DNA of 8,014 bases from Rickettsiales bacterium (GCA_020631295.1 JAHDHN010000061.1:1-8014), one strand, 5' to 3'; counted from the first letter of the stretch, positions 1 to 7,033 are shown. The notes: generated by a model from the sequence alone, not told the origin. Numbers and translations: made by a program.

Positions 1-210
1 AGCGTTACCAGCTGCTTCAGCAGTAGCATCTACAGCGTCACCTGCTGCATCTACAACAGCACCCGCTGCGCCGCTTACTGCTGCACCTGCTTCAGAAGCA
101 GCATTTGATACTGCATCTACAATGCCGCCTTCACCGTTTGTGTCTTTCACCAAGAAAAATACCACCACAGCAATGATAGCCAAAATAATTAACGTCCAAA
201 GTTTTTTCAT
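1..210 (-). CDS. Small single-pass membrane protein with Ala-rich tail (partial, C-terminus off the window)
   Basis: An open frame of 70 codons runs from an ATG at 210 to the window edge without a stop, so the C-terminus is missing. AGGAGAGG lies just upstream of the ATG, a strong ribosome binding site. The protein starts with MKK, has one hydrophobic segment at about residues 5-21 and a short polar linker (KDTNGEGG, 22-29). It then becomes very rich in Ala, Gly, Val and Asp. The tail can be cut into 11-residue units (34-44, 45-55, 56-66) with Ala at the fourth and last position of each, a spacing typical of amphipathic helices such as LEA-type or apolipoprotein-type repeats. There is no cysteine for a lipobox, so an uncleaved N-terminal anchor is more likely than a lipoprotein. 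I do not recognise the family and assign no function. It lies downstream of gcvPB but has its own promoter candidate. Confidence 0.72.
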   Translation of the reverse strand, partial: MKKLWTLIILAIIAVVVFFLVKDTNGEGGIVDAVSNAASEAGAAVSGAAGAVVDAAGDAVDATAEAAGNA

Positions 211-245
211 GAGCCTCTCCTTTAAAAAATACATGAATTGCGCTG

Positions 246-273
246 CTTATACACAAGATCTGTAAAACCACAA
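246..273 (-). promoter_or_regulatory. Candidate sigma70-type promoter of the small membrane-protein gene
   Basis: On the minus strand TTGTGG (268-273) and TATAAG (246-251) are separated by 16 bases. The -10 matches consensus at five of six positions and the -35 at three. Transcription would begin near 240, about 30 bases before the ATG at 210. The TTTTACAG octamer occurs twice in this stretch, 15 bases apart. This is pattern matching only. Confidence 0.4.
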
Positions 274-317
274 CCTGTAAAAGGGGTAGAATATGTCGAC
301 AGTATCTAATAGTGTGG

Positions 318-1817
318 CTACGCAGCCTCATCCTGCCATACCAAGCGTGGTTCACGCGCTGCTTTTACCTCATCTAAGCGGCGGCGCGGTGTGGAAAGCG
401 GATAATTGGCAAACTCAGCCGTATCACCCTCTCTCACCTTCTTTGCCACCATTTTCATCACCGCAATAAAGTGATCAATCGACGCTTTGGTTTCGGTTTC
501 CGTTGGCTCAATAAGCATTGCACCTTGCACCACCAATGGGAAATAGACCGTCATAGGGTGAATACCAAACTCAATCAGTGTTTTGGCGATGTCGGCCGTG
601 GTGATGCCATGTTCCTTCTGCCATTTGTCAGACAGCAAGCATTCATGCATACAGAACCCATCATACGGCACGTGGAAATCATCCTGCAGCTGCGCGCGAA
701 TATAATTCGCATTCAGCACCGCATCTTCTGCCACTTGGCGCAGGCCATCTGCACCGTGCGACATCATATAAGACAGTGCACGCACCGCCATGCCAAATTG
801 CCCTTGGAACGGTTTTAAGCGGCCAATGGAGCTATCAGAGGATTCCACCAAACGATATGTACCGTTTTCTTCTACCACATGCGGTGTGGGGAGATAAGGC
901 TTTAGCTCTTCTGATACTGCAATGGGGCCACAACCTGGGCCACCTCCGCCATGCGGTGTGGAGAAGGTTTTGTGCAGGTTAAAATGCATCACATCCACGC
1001 CAAATTCACCTGGCTTCACCTTGCCCACAATGGCGTTGAAATTCGCACCATCGCAATAGAAATAAGCGCCCACTTCACGCAGCATCTTGCTCACTTCCAG
1101 CACATTGCGCTCGAAAATACCGCATGTATTTGGGTTAGTCAGCATCAAGGCTGCCACATCTTCATTCAGTGCCTCTTTCAATGCTTCTAGGTCAATACGC
1201 CCGTTTTTGGTGGATGGAATGGTTTTGGTTTTATACCCGCATGCCGCCGCCGTGGCTGGGTTGGTGCCATGCGCAGAATCCGGCACTAACACGATCTTGC
1301 GTGGGTTGCCCTTTGCTTCATGAGCACGGCGAATCACCATCATACCCGCAAGCTCACCATGCGCACCAGCCGCTGGGTTGAGCGTTACACCAGGCAAGCC
1401 AGAAAGCTCACATAGCCACTGGCCTGTTTTATGAATCACCGCCAAGGCACCTTGCACCGTAGAGGCAGGCTGCAACGGGTGAATACCACCAAAGCCTGGC
1501 AGGCGCGCCAGCTTCTCATTCAAACGTGGGTTATGCTTCATAGTACAAGAGCCAAGCGGATAGAACCCTGTATCAATCGCATAATTCTTTTGCGATAAGC
1601 GCACATAATGGCGCACCACTTGCGGCTCACTCACCTCTGGCAGGCCAATAGAGGTACGAGGCTTTGCATTGCCTAAGCGTTGCTTGAGCCCTTTAGGTTC
1701 GGGCAGATCCACACCGGATTTTCCGCTGCGCTCTTTTTCAAAAATACAGTTTTCTTCAAACTGCAAGCCACGGTCTTTAAATGCATTTTCCGGTGCTAAA
1801 TAGGCTGTATTGTCCAT
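318..1817 (-). CDS. gcvPB: Glycine dehydrogenase (decarboxylating), P-protein subunit 2
   Basis: This is the C-terminal half of the split P-protein, which with GcvPA forms the PLP enzyme that decarboxylates glycine and transfers the aminomethyl group to lipoyl-GcvH. The PLP lysine lies in the FNLHKTFSTPHGGGGPG motif and is residue 283 from the start used here. Other family motifs are YPLGSCTMKHNPR, NPAAGAHGELAG, PDSAHGTNPA and YCDGANFNAIVG. The length of 499 aa is within the usual range for GcvPB. The frame also has an ATG at 1841, which would add eight residues. I chose the ATG at 1817 because AGGAAG (1823-1828) sits at the right distance before it, while the upstream ATG has no good site. 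The gene begins 29 bases after the gcvPA stop and should be co-transcribed with it. Nothing suggests it is broken. Confidence 0.96.
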   Translation of the reverse strand: MDNTAYLAPENAFKDRGLQFEENCIFEKERSGKSGVDLPEPKGLKQRLGNAKPRTSIGLPEVSEPQVVRHYVRLSQKNYAIDTGFYPLGSCTMKHNPRLNEKLARLPGFGGIHPLQPASTVQGALAVIHKTGQWLCELSGLPGVTLNPAAGAHGELAGMMVIRRAHEAKGNPRKIVLVPDSAHGTNPATAAACGYKTKTIPSTKNGRIDLEALKEALNEDVAALMLTNPNTCGIFERNVLEVSKMLREVGAYFYCDGANFNAIVGKVKPGEFGVDVMHFNLHKTFSTPHGGGGPGCGPIAVSEELKPYLPTPHVVEENGTYRLVESSDSSIGRLKPFQGQFGMAVRALSYMMSHGADGLRQVAEDAVLNANYIRAQLQDDFHVPYDGFCMHECLLSDKWQKEHGITTADIAKTLIEFGIHPMTVYFPLVVQGAMLIEPTETETKASIDHFIAVMKMVAKKVREGDTAEFANYPLSTPRRRLDEVKAAREPRLVWQDEAA

Positions 1818-1822
1818 AGCTA

Positions 1823-1828
1823 CTTCCT
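1823..1828 (-). promoter_or_regulatory. Ribosome binding site that decides the gcvPB start
   Basis: AGGAAG on the minus strand ends five bases before the ATG at 1817. The alternative ATG at 1841 is preceded by ATATAACCGTT, which has no comparable purine run. If the 1841 start were used, this site would lie inside the coding sequence. Confidence 0.6.
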
Positions 1829-1846
1829 GTAATAATGTCATAACGG

Positions 1847-3127
1847 TTATATCCCCGCTTTCACGGCCGCAACCAGCGCCTCAATATCTTGCGCTCTGGT
1901 CATCTCTGTCGCAGCCACTAGCAAAATATTTTCATCCACAGCCAAGCCGGCAATAATACCATCATCCGCACATTTCTGCACAAACTCAGCTGCATTATAG
2001 GGCAGCTTCACCGCAAACTCATTGAAGAAGCTTTCATTCAATACGTCCACACCCGCAATGGCAGCAAGTGCTTCGGCCGTTTCAATGGCGGCCTCATGGT
2101 TCAGCTGTGCCAAACGCAAAAAGCCTTTCTCCCCCAGCAAGCTCATATGAATGGTGAAGGCCGTGGCACATAAGCCCTGGTTGGTACAAATGTTAGAGGT
2201 GGCCTTCTCACGGCGGATATGCTGCTCACGCGTATTGAGCGTTAGCACAAAGGCGCGCTTGCCATCCACATCTTCAGTGATGCCGCAGAGGCGGCCCGGC
2301 ATTTGGCGTAAATAAGCCTGTTTGCAGGCAAAAAAGCCTAGATGCGGCCCGCCAAAGCTCATCGCCACACCTACGGATTGTGCTTCGCCGACTACAATAT
2401 CAGCCTCTATAGGTGCGGGCACCAAACCGAGCGATACAATCTCAGTCACCACCACAACCAACAACGCACCGCTTTCATCACATTGCTTGCGTAACTCTTC
2501 CAGCGTTTCAATATTGCCATAGAAATCTGGCAGTTGCACAATCACGCAGGCAGCATTTTCATCCACAGCCACATCTTGCTTGATCTCCGTTTCCGGATAA
2601 TTGCGCATATAGGTATGCAGCACAGCTGTATATTGTGGGTTAATTTTGCCGTGCAGGTGAATATGCTTACGGCGCTTCACACGCATAGCCATCAATGCCG
2701 CCTCAGCCATGGAGGTAGCACCGTCATACATAGAGGCATTGGCTACATCTTGGCCCGTAAGCCGCGCAATCATGGTTTGGAATTCAAACACCACACTGAG
2801 TGTGCCTTGCGAAATTTCTGGCTGATACGGTGTGTAGGCCGTGAGATATTCTGAGCGCTGAATAATATGGTCTACCGTTGCTGGAATATGGTGATTGTAG
2901 CAGCCGGCTCCCAAGAAAAACGGGCCGTCATTTGCCGGATGATTCAACCCAGCAAGGGCAGAAAGCTCACGCTCTACTTCCAGCTCGCCTTTATGCAATG
3001 GCAGATCGTATACGTTTTCCTGTAAACATTCTGCCGGCACATCTTCATAGAGGCCGTCCACATGCTCCACACCAATGGATTGTAACATAGACGCACGGTC
3101 CTGCGCCGTTTGGGGTAAATACCGCAT
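1847..3127 (-). CDS. gcvPA: Glycine dehydrogenase (decarboxylating), P-protein subunit 1
   Basis: This is the N-terminal half of the split P-protein and partners GcvPB in the heterotetrameric decarboxylase. Family landmarks in order are FLGAGCYNHHIP, YTPYQPEISQG, YDGATSMAEA, the segment QSVGVAMSFGGPHLG, MPGRLCG and TREQHIRREKATSNICTNQ. As expected for this subunit, the PLP lysine motif is absent and is supplied by GcvPB. The open frame extends to an ATG at 3175, but the start at 3127 (MRYLPQTAQ) has a very good GAGGAG seven bases upstream and matches the usual N-terminus. The extra 16 residues of the longer form look like translated leader. The resulting length is 426 aa. The gene follows gcvH after about 227 bases, an unusually long gap for this operon, which contains a palindromic repeat. 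Confidence 0.96.
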   Translation of the reverse strand: MRYLPQTAQDRASMLQSIGVEHVDGLYEDVPAECLQENVYDLPLHKGELEVERELSALAGLNHPANDGPFFLGAGCYNHHIPATVDHIIQRSEYLTAYTPYQPEISQGTLSVVFEFQTMIARLTGQDVANASMYDGATSMAEAALMAMRVKRRKHIHLHGKINPQYTAVLHTYMRNYPETEIKQDVAVDENAACVIVQLPDFYGNIETLEELRKQCDESGALLVVVVTEIVSLGLVPAPIEADIVVGEAQSVGVAMSFGGPHLGFFACKQAYLRQMPGRLCGITEDVDGKRAFVLTLNTREQHIRREKATSNICTNQGLCATAFTIHMSLLGEKGFLRLAQLNHEAAIETAEALAAIAGVDVLNESFFNEFAVKLPYNAAEFVQKCADDGIIAGLAVDENILLVAATEMTRAQDIEALVAAVKAGI

Positions 3128-3134
3128 TACAAAA

Positions 3135-3140
3135 CTCCTC
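3135..3140 (-). promoter_or_regulatory. Ribosome binding site that decides the gcvPA start
   Basis: GAGGAG on the minus strand is seven bases before the ATG at 3127. This supports the 426-residue protein over the 442-residue version starting at 3175. Confidence 0.75.
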
Positions 3141-3234
3141 TTCCACAACTGGAGAAGATTCTTACACCCTTTCAATCAAGACTGCAAGACGAGTTGGGCG
3201 GAATTGATGTGATTTAATTGTAGTTCTATCACCT

Positions 3235-3319
3235 CGTCATTCCACGGTTTATCCGTGGAATCTCCTAATGAGAACACAGATTGCTGCAGGAGATCCCATG
3301 GACAAGCCATGGGATGACG
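3235..3319. repeat. 85-bp palindromic element made of two paralogous hairpins
   Basis: Two arms of 32 bases (3235-3266 and 3288-3319) are inverted copies of each other with 26 of 32 positions identical, separated by 21 bases. Each arm is itself a hairpin with a perfect 9-bp stem and 5-base loop: ATTCCACGG/CCGTGGAAT (3239-3261) and ATCCCATGG/CCATGGGAT (3293-3315). The outer ends are CGTC and GACG. All six differences between the arms are transitions. The four in the stems form two compensated base pairs, so both hairpins stay perfect. The CGTCATTCC...GGAATCTC layout resembles dispersed palindromes known from Rickettsiales and other bacteria. It sits between gcvH and gcvPA. No T-run follows it on the gcv strand, so it is not a standard terminator. 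Confidence 0.82.
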
Positions 3320-3354
3320 CAATAAGTTAAGTTATTAGAGAAAAAAGGGTGATG

Positions 3355-3729
3355 TTAATCCAAGCTTGCTACAAAGCTGTCATATTCATCGCTGCTCATT
3401 AGCTCTTCTAGCTCAGAAGGGTTGCTCATCTCAATTTTGAAAATCCAACCGTCGCTTAGATCATCTGTTTTCAGTGCTTCTGGATCACCGTCCAGCACAT
3501 CATTTGCTTCAGTGATTTTGCCAGCTACAGGCGTGTAAATCTCGCTGGCAATTTTTACAGACTCTACCACTGCCACATCTTCGTCTTTGTCTGCTTCACG
3601 GCCAATCTCTGGCAGCTCCACATACACCAAATCGCCCAGCGCCTCTTGTGCATAACGCGTAATGCCCACGGTGGCGATATTACCGTCCACCTCAATCCAT
3701 TCATGCTCTTTGGAAAAATACATTGTCAT
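3355..3729 (-). CDS. gcvH: Glycine cleavage system H protein
   Basis: This is the small lipoylated carrier that shuttles the aminomethyl group from the P-protein to the T-protein and is re-oxidised by the L-protein. The lipoyl lysine is K59 in VESVKIASEIYTPVAG. The usual H-protein N-terminus (FSKEHEWIEVDGNIATVGITRYAQ, residues 5-28) and GWIFKIE near residue 93 are present. The length of 124 aa is typical. Ile replaces the common Ala just after the lipoyl lysine, which should be tolerated. The start at 3729 has GGGAG nine bases upstream; a second ATG two codons in is less well placed. The gene starts 13 bases after the gcvT stop, so translation is probably coupled. Confidence 0.97.
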   Translation of the reverse strand: MTMYFSKEHEWIEVDGNIATVGITRYAQEALGDLVYVELPEIGREADKDEDVAVVESVKIASEIYTPVAGKITEANDVLDGDPEALKTDDLSDGWIFKIEMSNPSELEELMSSDEYDSFVASLD

Positions 3730-3742
3730 AGCTTCAAACTCC

Positions 3743-4870
3743 CTATGCTGCTACTTGTTGTAATTTAGAAGACACTGTCTTTGCCTCTACAAAACTGTAA
3801 TCACAAATTTCTGCTGCAATCAAGCGATTGCGTACTTTTACACATACCGATGTGCCATGTGTGGCATATGCACTGGGCACATAACCCTGACCAATAGCCG
3901 TTTTGAGCGACGGCGAAAAACTACCGCTGGTGAGCGTGCCAATGGCATTGCCTTCTGCATCGGTGATTTCACTTTCCTCACGTGCAATGCCTTTTTCCAG
4001 CAATTTTACGCCCACACGCTTGCGCGCCGTGCCGTGTTCTTTTTCCTTGGCAATGCGTGTTTCGCCAATAAAGCCTGTGTGCGTTTTGCCCACCACCCAG
4101 CCTAAATCAGCCTCAATAGGGCTGGTGGTATCATCAATATCATGGCCGTAAAGCGGGTAGCCCATTTCCAAGCGCAAGCTGTCACGTGCACCTAGGCCGA
4201 TTGGCTCAATGCGGTGGCGGTCGGTCATTTCTTTCCATAGATTGGCTGCGTCTTTCTCATGCACGCTGATCTCAAACCCGTCCTCACCTGTGTAGCCCAA
4301 CCGGCTCACAAACACCGTGGCACCGTTTTGCTTCAAGCGTGCTTCTGCCATGGTCATATAGGGCATGTTATCTATATCCAGCCCGTCAATAAACAATGCC
4401 AGCAGCTCTGCTGCCTCAGGACCCTGCAATGCAATAAGCGCACGGTCATCCAGATAGGTCAGCGTTTGGCCCTTTTCTAAATGGGATGTGATCCATGCCA
4501 TGTCTTTGTCTTTACAGCCAGCATTGAGCACGGCAAAAAAGCGCTCTTCACCGGTGCGGGTGATAATCAAATCATCAATAATGCCACCTTCTTCATTGGT
4601 TAGCACCGTATATTTTGCGCGGCTGATGGGCGTTTTAGCAAAGCTAGAGGGTGTAAGCTTACCCAATGTTTGCGCAATATTGTTGCCTTCTAAAATCACT
4701 TGGCCCATGTGAGATACATCAAACAAACCCGCATGGTTGCGTACCCATTCATGCTCATTTAGCACACCTAATTTATATTGAATCGGCATCTCATAGCCAG
4801 CAAACGGGCACATTTTGGCACCATCATCTATATGTTGCTGATGCAGAGCTGTATGCTTGAGTGCGGTCAT
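3743..4870 (-). CDS. gcvT: Aminomethyltransferase, glycine cleavage T protein
   Basis: The T-protein transfers the methylene carbon from aminomethyl-lipoyl-GcvH to tetrahydrofolate, releasing ammonia. The folate-binding fold is recognisable from GLFDVSHMGQ (48-57), the NEEGGIIDDLI segment (92-102) with Asp 99/100 at the position of the conserved catalytic aspartate, LQGPEA (148-153), SRLGYTGEDGFEI (189-201), GLGARDSLRLEMGYPLYGHD (225-244) and the C-terminal barrel motif GTLTSGSFSP (311-320). At 375 aa it is full length. GAAGGAG lies nine bases before the ATG. It is the first gene of the gcv block and lies 70 bases after the end of panC, with a promoter candidate in that gap. The leader is too short for a tandem glycine riboswitch. 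Confidence 0.97.
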   Translation of the reverse strand: MTALKHTALHQQHIDDGAKMCPFAGYEMPIQYKLGVLNEHEWVRNHAGLFDVSHMGQVILEGNNIAQTLGKLTPSSFAKTPISRAKYTVLTNEEGGIIDDLIITRTGEERFFAVLNAGCKDKDMAWITSHLEKGQTLTYLDDRALIALQGPEAAELLALFIDGLDIDNMPYMTMAEARLKQNGATVFVSRLGYTGEDGFEISVHEKDAANLWKEMTDRHRIEPIGLGARDSLRLEMGYPLYGHDIDDTTSPIEADLGWVVGKTHTGFIGETRIAKEKEHGTARKRVGVKLLEKGIAREESEITDAEGNAIGTLTSGSFSPSLKTAIGQGYVPSAYATHGTSVCVKVRNRLIAAEICDYSFVEAKTVSSKLQQVAA

Positions 4871-4902
4871 ATGCGTGTGCTCCTTCTTTGGAATATAGCG
4901 CG

Positions 4903-4931
4903 CTCATAAAGAGATTTTCTCCAGGGTTCAA
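4903..4931 (-). promoter_or_regulatory. Candidate promoter of the gcvT-gcvH-gcvPA-gcvPB operon
   Basis: TTGAAC (4926-4931) and TATGAG (4903-4908) on the minus strand are 17 bases apart. Each matches the sigma70 consensus at four of six positions. Transcription would start about 25 bases before the gcvT ATG. If it is not used, the gcv genes would depend on read-through from panC. Confidence 0.33.
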
Positions 4932-4940
4932 TAGACTATT

Positions 4941-5786
4941 CTAAGGCATTACCAGAATATTATCGATGAGACGCACATCACCCAAGCGCACAGCGGCCAT
5001 CAGCCTTGCAGGGCGGTCCAGTGTTTCTAGCGGAGCAAGGCTTTCCTTGTCACATAATTCCACATATTCCACCGCATCAAAGCCTACATCTTGCAAAATG
5101 GCCTTGGTGAAGCTGCAGGCATCTGTCACACTCCACCCTTCATGCAAATAATCCCGCGTGATATAAAACAGTACACGGAACAAATAATGTGCCGTGATAA
5201 ATTGTTCCTGATCTAAATGCACATTGCGTGAACTGAGTGCCAGGCCCCATTCATCACGGTAGGTAGGTGCAGGAATGATGTCCACCGGCACATGAAATTC
5301 CTTCACCATTTGGCGGATGATGCAGAGCTGCTGGTAGTCCTTTTCCCCAAATATTGCCACATTGGGCTGCACCTGCTGCAATAATTTCAGCACAATGGTG
5401 GCCATGCCATCAAAATGCCCAGGCCGGTGTGCGCCCTCCATCGAAGCACCAATCTCTCCCACATGTACCATGGTTTGCACCCCAAACGGATACATAATCT
5501 CTTCAGTAGGAATATAGACCACATCCACGCCGGCCTCTTCCAGCGCTTTAAGATCTGCCTCTTCTGTGCGTGGATAATGCTCATAATCCGCACTATCATT
5601 AAACTGGGCACGGTTCACAAAAATGCTTGCCACCACATAATCCGATTGTTGGCGCGCAATGTCTAACAAGGAAAGATGGCCCTGATGAATGGCGCCCATG
5701 GTCGGCACAAAACCCACGCGCTTGCCCGCCTCTTTGGCGCGCTTTATATCTTGCTCTAATGCATAACAGGTGCGAATAACGTCCAT
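4941..5786 (-). CDS. panC: Pantothenate synthetase (pantoate--beta-alanine ligase)
   Basis: PanC condenses pantoate and beta-alanine with ATP to make pantothenate, the precursor of coenzyme A. The nucleotidyltransferase signatures are clear: VPTMGAIHQGH (27-37) is the HIGH-type motif, GEKDYQQL (147-154) holds the conserved lysine, and LALSSRN (182-188) stands for the KMSKS loop. RPGHFDG (121-127) and the C-terminal RLIDNI are also family typical. The FVN-P-QF motif reads FVNRAQF here, with Arg for the usual Pro. The length of 281 aa is standard. The frame stays open upstream to 6104, but that part overlaps zapE and has no PanC homology. The ATG at 5786 gives the normal N-terminus. AGGA lies eight bases upstream, inside zapE codons. 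Its start codon directly abuts the zapE start. Confidence 0.96.
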   Translation of the reverse strand: MDVIRTCYALEQDIKRAKEAGKRVGFVPTMGAIHQGHLSLLDIARQQSDYVVASIFVNRAQFNDSADYEHYPRTEEADLKALEEAGVDVVYIPTEEIMYPFGVQTMVHVGEIGASMEGAHRPGHFDGMATIVLKLLQQVQPNVAIFGEKDYQQLCIIRQMVKEFHVPVDIIPAPTYRDEWGLALSSRNVHLDQEQFITAHYLFRVLFYITRDYLHEGWSVTDACSFTKAILQDVGFDAVEYVELCDKESLAPLETLDRPARLMAAVRLGDVRLIDNILVMP

Positions 5787-5789
5787 ATG
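5784..5789. other. Shared start site: divergent panC and zapE start codons back to back
   Basis: The palindrome CATATG holds both start codons: the panC ATG reads leftward from 5786 and the zapE ATG rightward from 5787. There are no intergenic bases. The panC start is fixed by homology. The zapE frame has a stop at 5757-5759 and no ATG, GTG or TTG between that stop and 5787. Confidence 0.85.
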
Positions 5790-6896
5790 ACACATCCTAC
5801 TGCAAAGCATTGCCCCCTGCAAGCACGCTATGATGCATTGGTGCAACAAGGCACCTTGCAGCATGATGAGGCGCAGGCAGCCGTGTTGCAGCAGCTCACA
5901 CCGTTTATTGCCAAGATGCAGACCTATCTGCGTCCTACTGGTTGGCAGAAAATCTGGCCGCTGAAGCAAAAGCCACCGCGCGGTGCTTATTTGTTTGGTG
6001 ATGTAGGCCGTGGCAAAACCATGCTGATGGATTTGGTCTATGAAACATGCGCGCGCAAGCGTGTGCTGCGCACCCATTTTCACCGCTTTATGCTGGATAT
6101 GCATGAGGCCTTAAACAGCAAAAAGATGCGCAAGCAAAAGCACCCGATGCGCAAAGTCGCAGACGGGCTTGCAGCCAAATACCGCCTGATTTGCTTAGAT
6201 GAGTTGCAGATTCTGGATATTGCCGATGCCATGATTGTCGGCCGGGTGTTTCAGCGCTTGATAGAGGCCGGCGTGGTGATTTTTACCACCTCTAATCGTC
6301 ACCCAAAAGAGCTATATAAAGACGGGTTACAGCGCGAGCGCTTTTTACCCTTCATTGCGCTGATTGAGCAGCATTGCCAGGTGATTAACCTTGATGCCCA
6401 ACATGATTACCGCCTGCAACATATGCAGCATCTGCGCACCACCTATTTGGTGGCAGACGGGCAAGAGGCCGAAGAATTTCTGGCAGATAGTTTTGCGGAG
6501 CTGACCCATAATAGCGCGCCTCTTCCAACCAGACTCACAGTGCAGGGCCGAAACTTGCTATTACCGCGCACCCACACGGATGTGGCCTGGTGCAGCTTTA
6601 AGGAATTATGCGCGACTCCCTTGGGCGCGGCGGATTATGCTGAGATTGCCACCAATTTCAGCACGCTGCTGCTGCAAGATATTCCTGTGCTCACAGAAGA
6701 AACGCGCAATGAGGCCAAGCGTTTTGTGACATTAATTGATGAGCTCTATAACCATCATACCAACCTCATCTGCACAGCTGCGGCTGCGCCCGATGCGCTC
6801 TATATAAAAGGCACGGGCAGCTTTGAATTTGCGCGTACCGCAAGCCGGTTGACTGAAATGCAAAGCGAGAGCTATATCGCGCATCGTCATATATAG
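5787..6896 (+). CDS. zapE: AFG1-family ATPase, cell division protein ZapE
   Basis: This is a cytosolic P-loop ATPase related to mitochondrial Afg1/LACE1. In E. coli the homologue acts on FtsZ at the division ring; that role here is inferred from the family. Visible motifs are Walker A GDVGRGKT (71-78), Walker B LICLDEL (134-140), sensor-1-like FTTSNRHP (166-173), RERFLPFI (183-190), LYNHHTNLICTA (320-331) and the C-terminal FEFARTASRLTEMQS signature (346-360). The length of 369 aa fits the family. The N-terminal YDALVQQGTLQHDEAQ segment is typical and supports the 5787 start, yet no convincing ribosome binding site precedes it. The nearest AGG is 16 bases away and lies in panC. Leaderless translation is one explanation. 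The stop codon lies in the stem of a downstream hairpin. Confidence 0.95.
   Translation: MTHPTAKHCPLQARYDALVQQGTLQHDEAQAAVLQQLTPFIAKMQTYLRPTGWQKIWPLKQKPPRGAYLFGDVGRGKTMLMDLVYETCARKRVLRTHFHRFMLDMHEALNSKKMRKQKHPMRKVADGLAAKYRLICLDELQILDIADAMIVGRVFQRLIEAGVVIFTTSNRHPKELYKDGLQRERFLPFIALIEQHCQVINLDAQHDYRLQHMQHLRTTYLVADGQEAEEFLADSFAELTHNSAPLPTRLTVQGRNLLLPRTHTDVAWCSFKELCATPLGAADYAEIATNFSTLLLQDIPVLTEETRNEAKRFVTLIDELYNHHTNLICTAAAAPDALYIKGTGSFEFARTASRLTEMQSESYIAHRHI
5794..5822 (-). promoter_or_regulatory. Candidate panC promoter inside the zapE coding region
   Basis: TTGCAG (5817-5822) and TAGGAT (5794-5799) on the minus strand are spaced by 17 bases. Each matches consensus at four of six positions. The -10 ends seven bases before the panC ATG, so transcription would begin at or beside the A of the start codon and give a nearly leaderless mRNA. 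The same bases also contain the AGGA that could act as a ribosome binding site if the real promoter lies farther upstream. Confidence 0.28.
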
Positions 6897-6925
6897 AAGG
6901 GTCTGCTTTAGCCAGACACTTCTAT
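6893..6925 (+). repeat. Hairpin overlapping the zapE stop (copy 1 of a repeated hairpin)
   Basis: ATAGAAG (6893-6899) pairs with CTTCTAT (6919-6925), and inside it GTCTG (6901-6905) pairs with CAGAC (6913-6917), with a single G/A mismatch between the stems and a 7-base loop. The zapE TAG stop lies in the 5' arm. A diverged copy occurs at 6988-7020. There is no T-run, so it may protect the mRNA end rather than terminate. Confidence 0.7.
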
Positions 6926-6926
6926 G

Positions 6927-6953
6927 AAAACCGTCATCGTAAATGGCGGTTTT
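6927..6953 (+). terminator. Terminator-like hairpin after zapE
   Basis: AAAACCGTCAT (6927-6937) and ATGGCGGTTTT (6943-6953) form an 11-bp stem with one G-T wobble and a 5-base loop. The stem ends in a four-T run on the plus strand and, by symmetry, on the minus strand. The T-run is short and is followed by CCGTCG, so termination strength is uncertain. Confidence 0.6.
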
Positions 6954-6987
6954 CCGTCGCGTTAGCGAACGAAACAATCAAAAAGTT

Positions 6988-7020
6988 ATAGAAAGCTCTG
7001 CTTTTGCTTCAGGTTTCTAT
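6988..7020 (+). repeat. Hairpin copy 2 between zapE and secG
   Basis: ATAGAAA (6988-6994) pairs with TTTCTAT (7014-7020), with a shorter inner stem TCTG/CAGG (6997-7000 with 7010-7013, one wobble) and a two-base bulge. Over 37 bases (6987-7023) it matches 6892-6928 at 28 positions. The last pair of the outer stem is G-C in copy 1 and A-T here, so pairing is kept. Confidence 0.6.
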
Positions 7021-7033
7021 GAATATTTAGCCC

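Noticed and set aside
131..355. 74-codon minus-strand ORF across the gcvPB 3' end and the following gap
   Set aside because: It overlaps gcvPB and the small membrane-protein gene in another frame, has no recognisable motif and no ribosome binding site.
4871..4940. Glycine riboswitch upstream of gcvT
   Set aside because: The 70-base leader is too short for even a typical tandem aptamer arrangement and I see no matching conserved core.
5787..6104. Upstream extension of panC by 106 codons
   Set aside because: The extra part is antisense to zapE and PanC homology begins exactly at the Met at 5786.
6732..6977. 81-codon minus-strand ORF over the end of zapE
   Set aside because: It is an antisense shadow of a conserved ZapE C-terminus and resembles no known protein.
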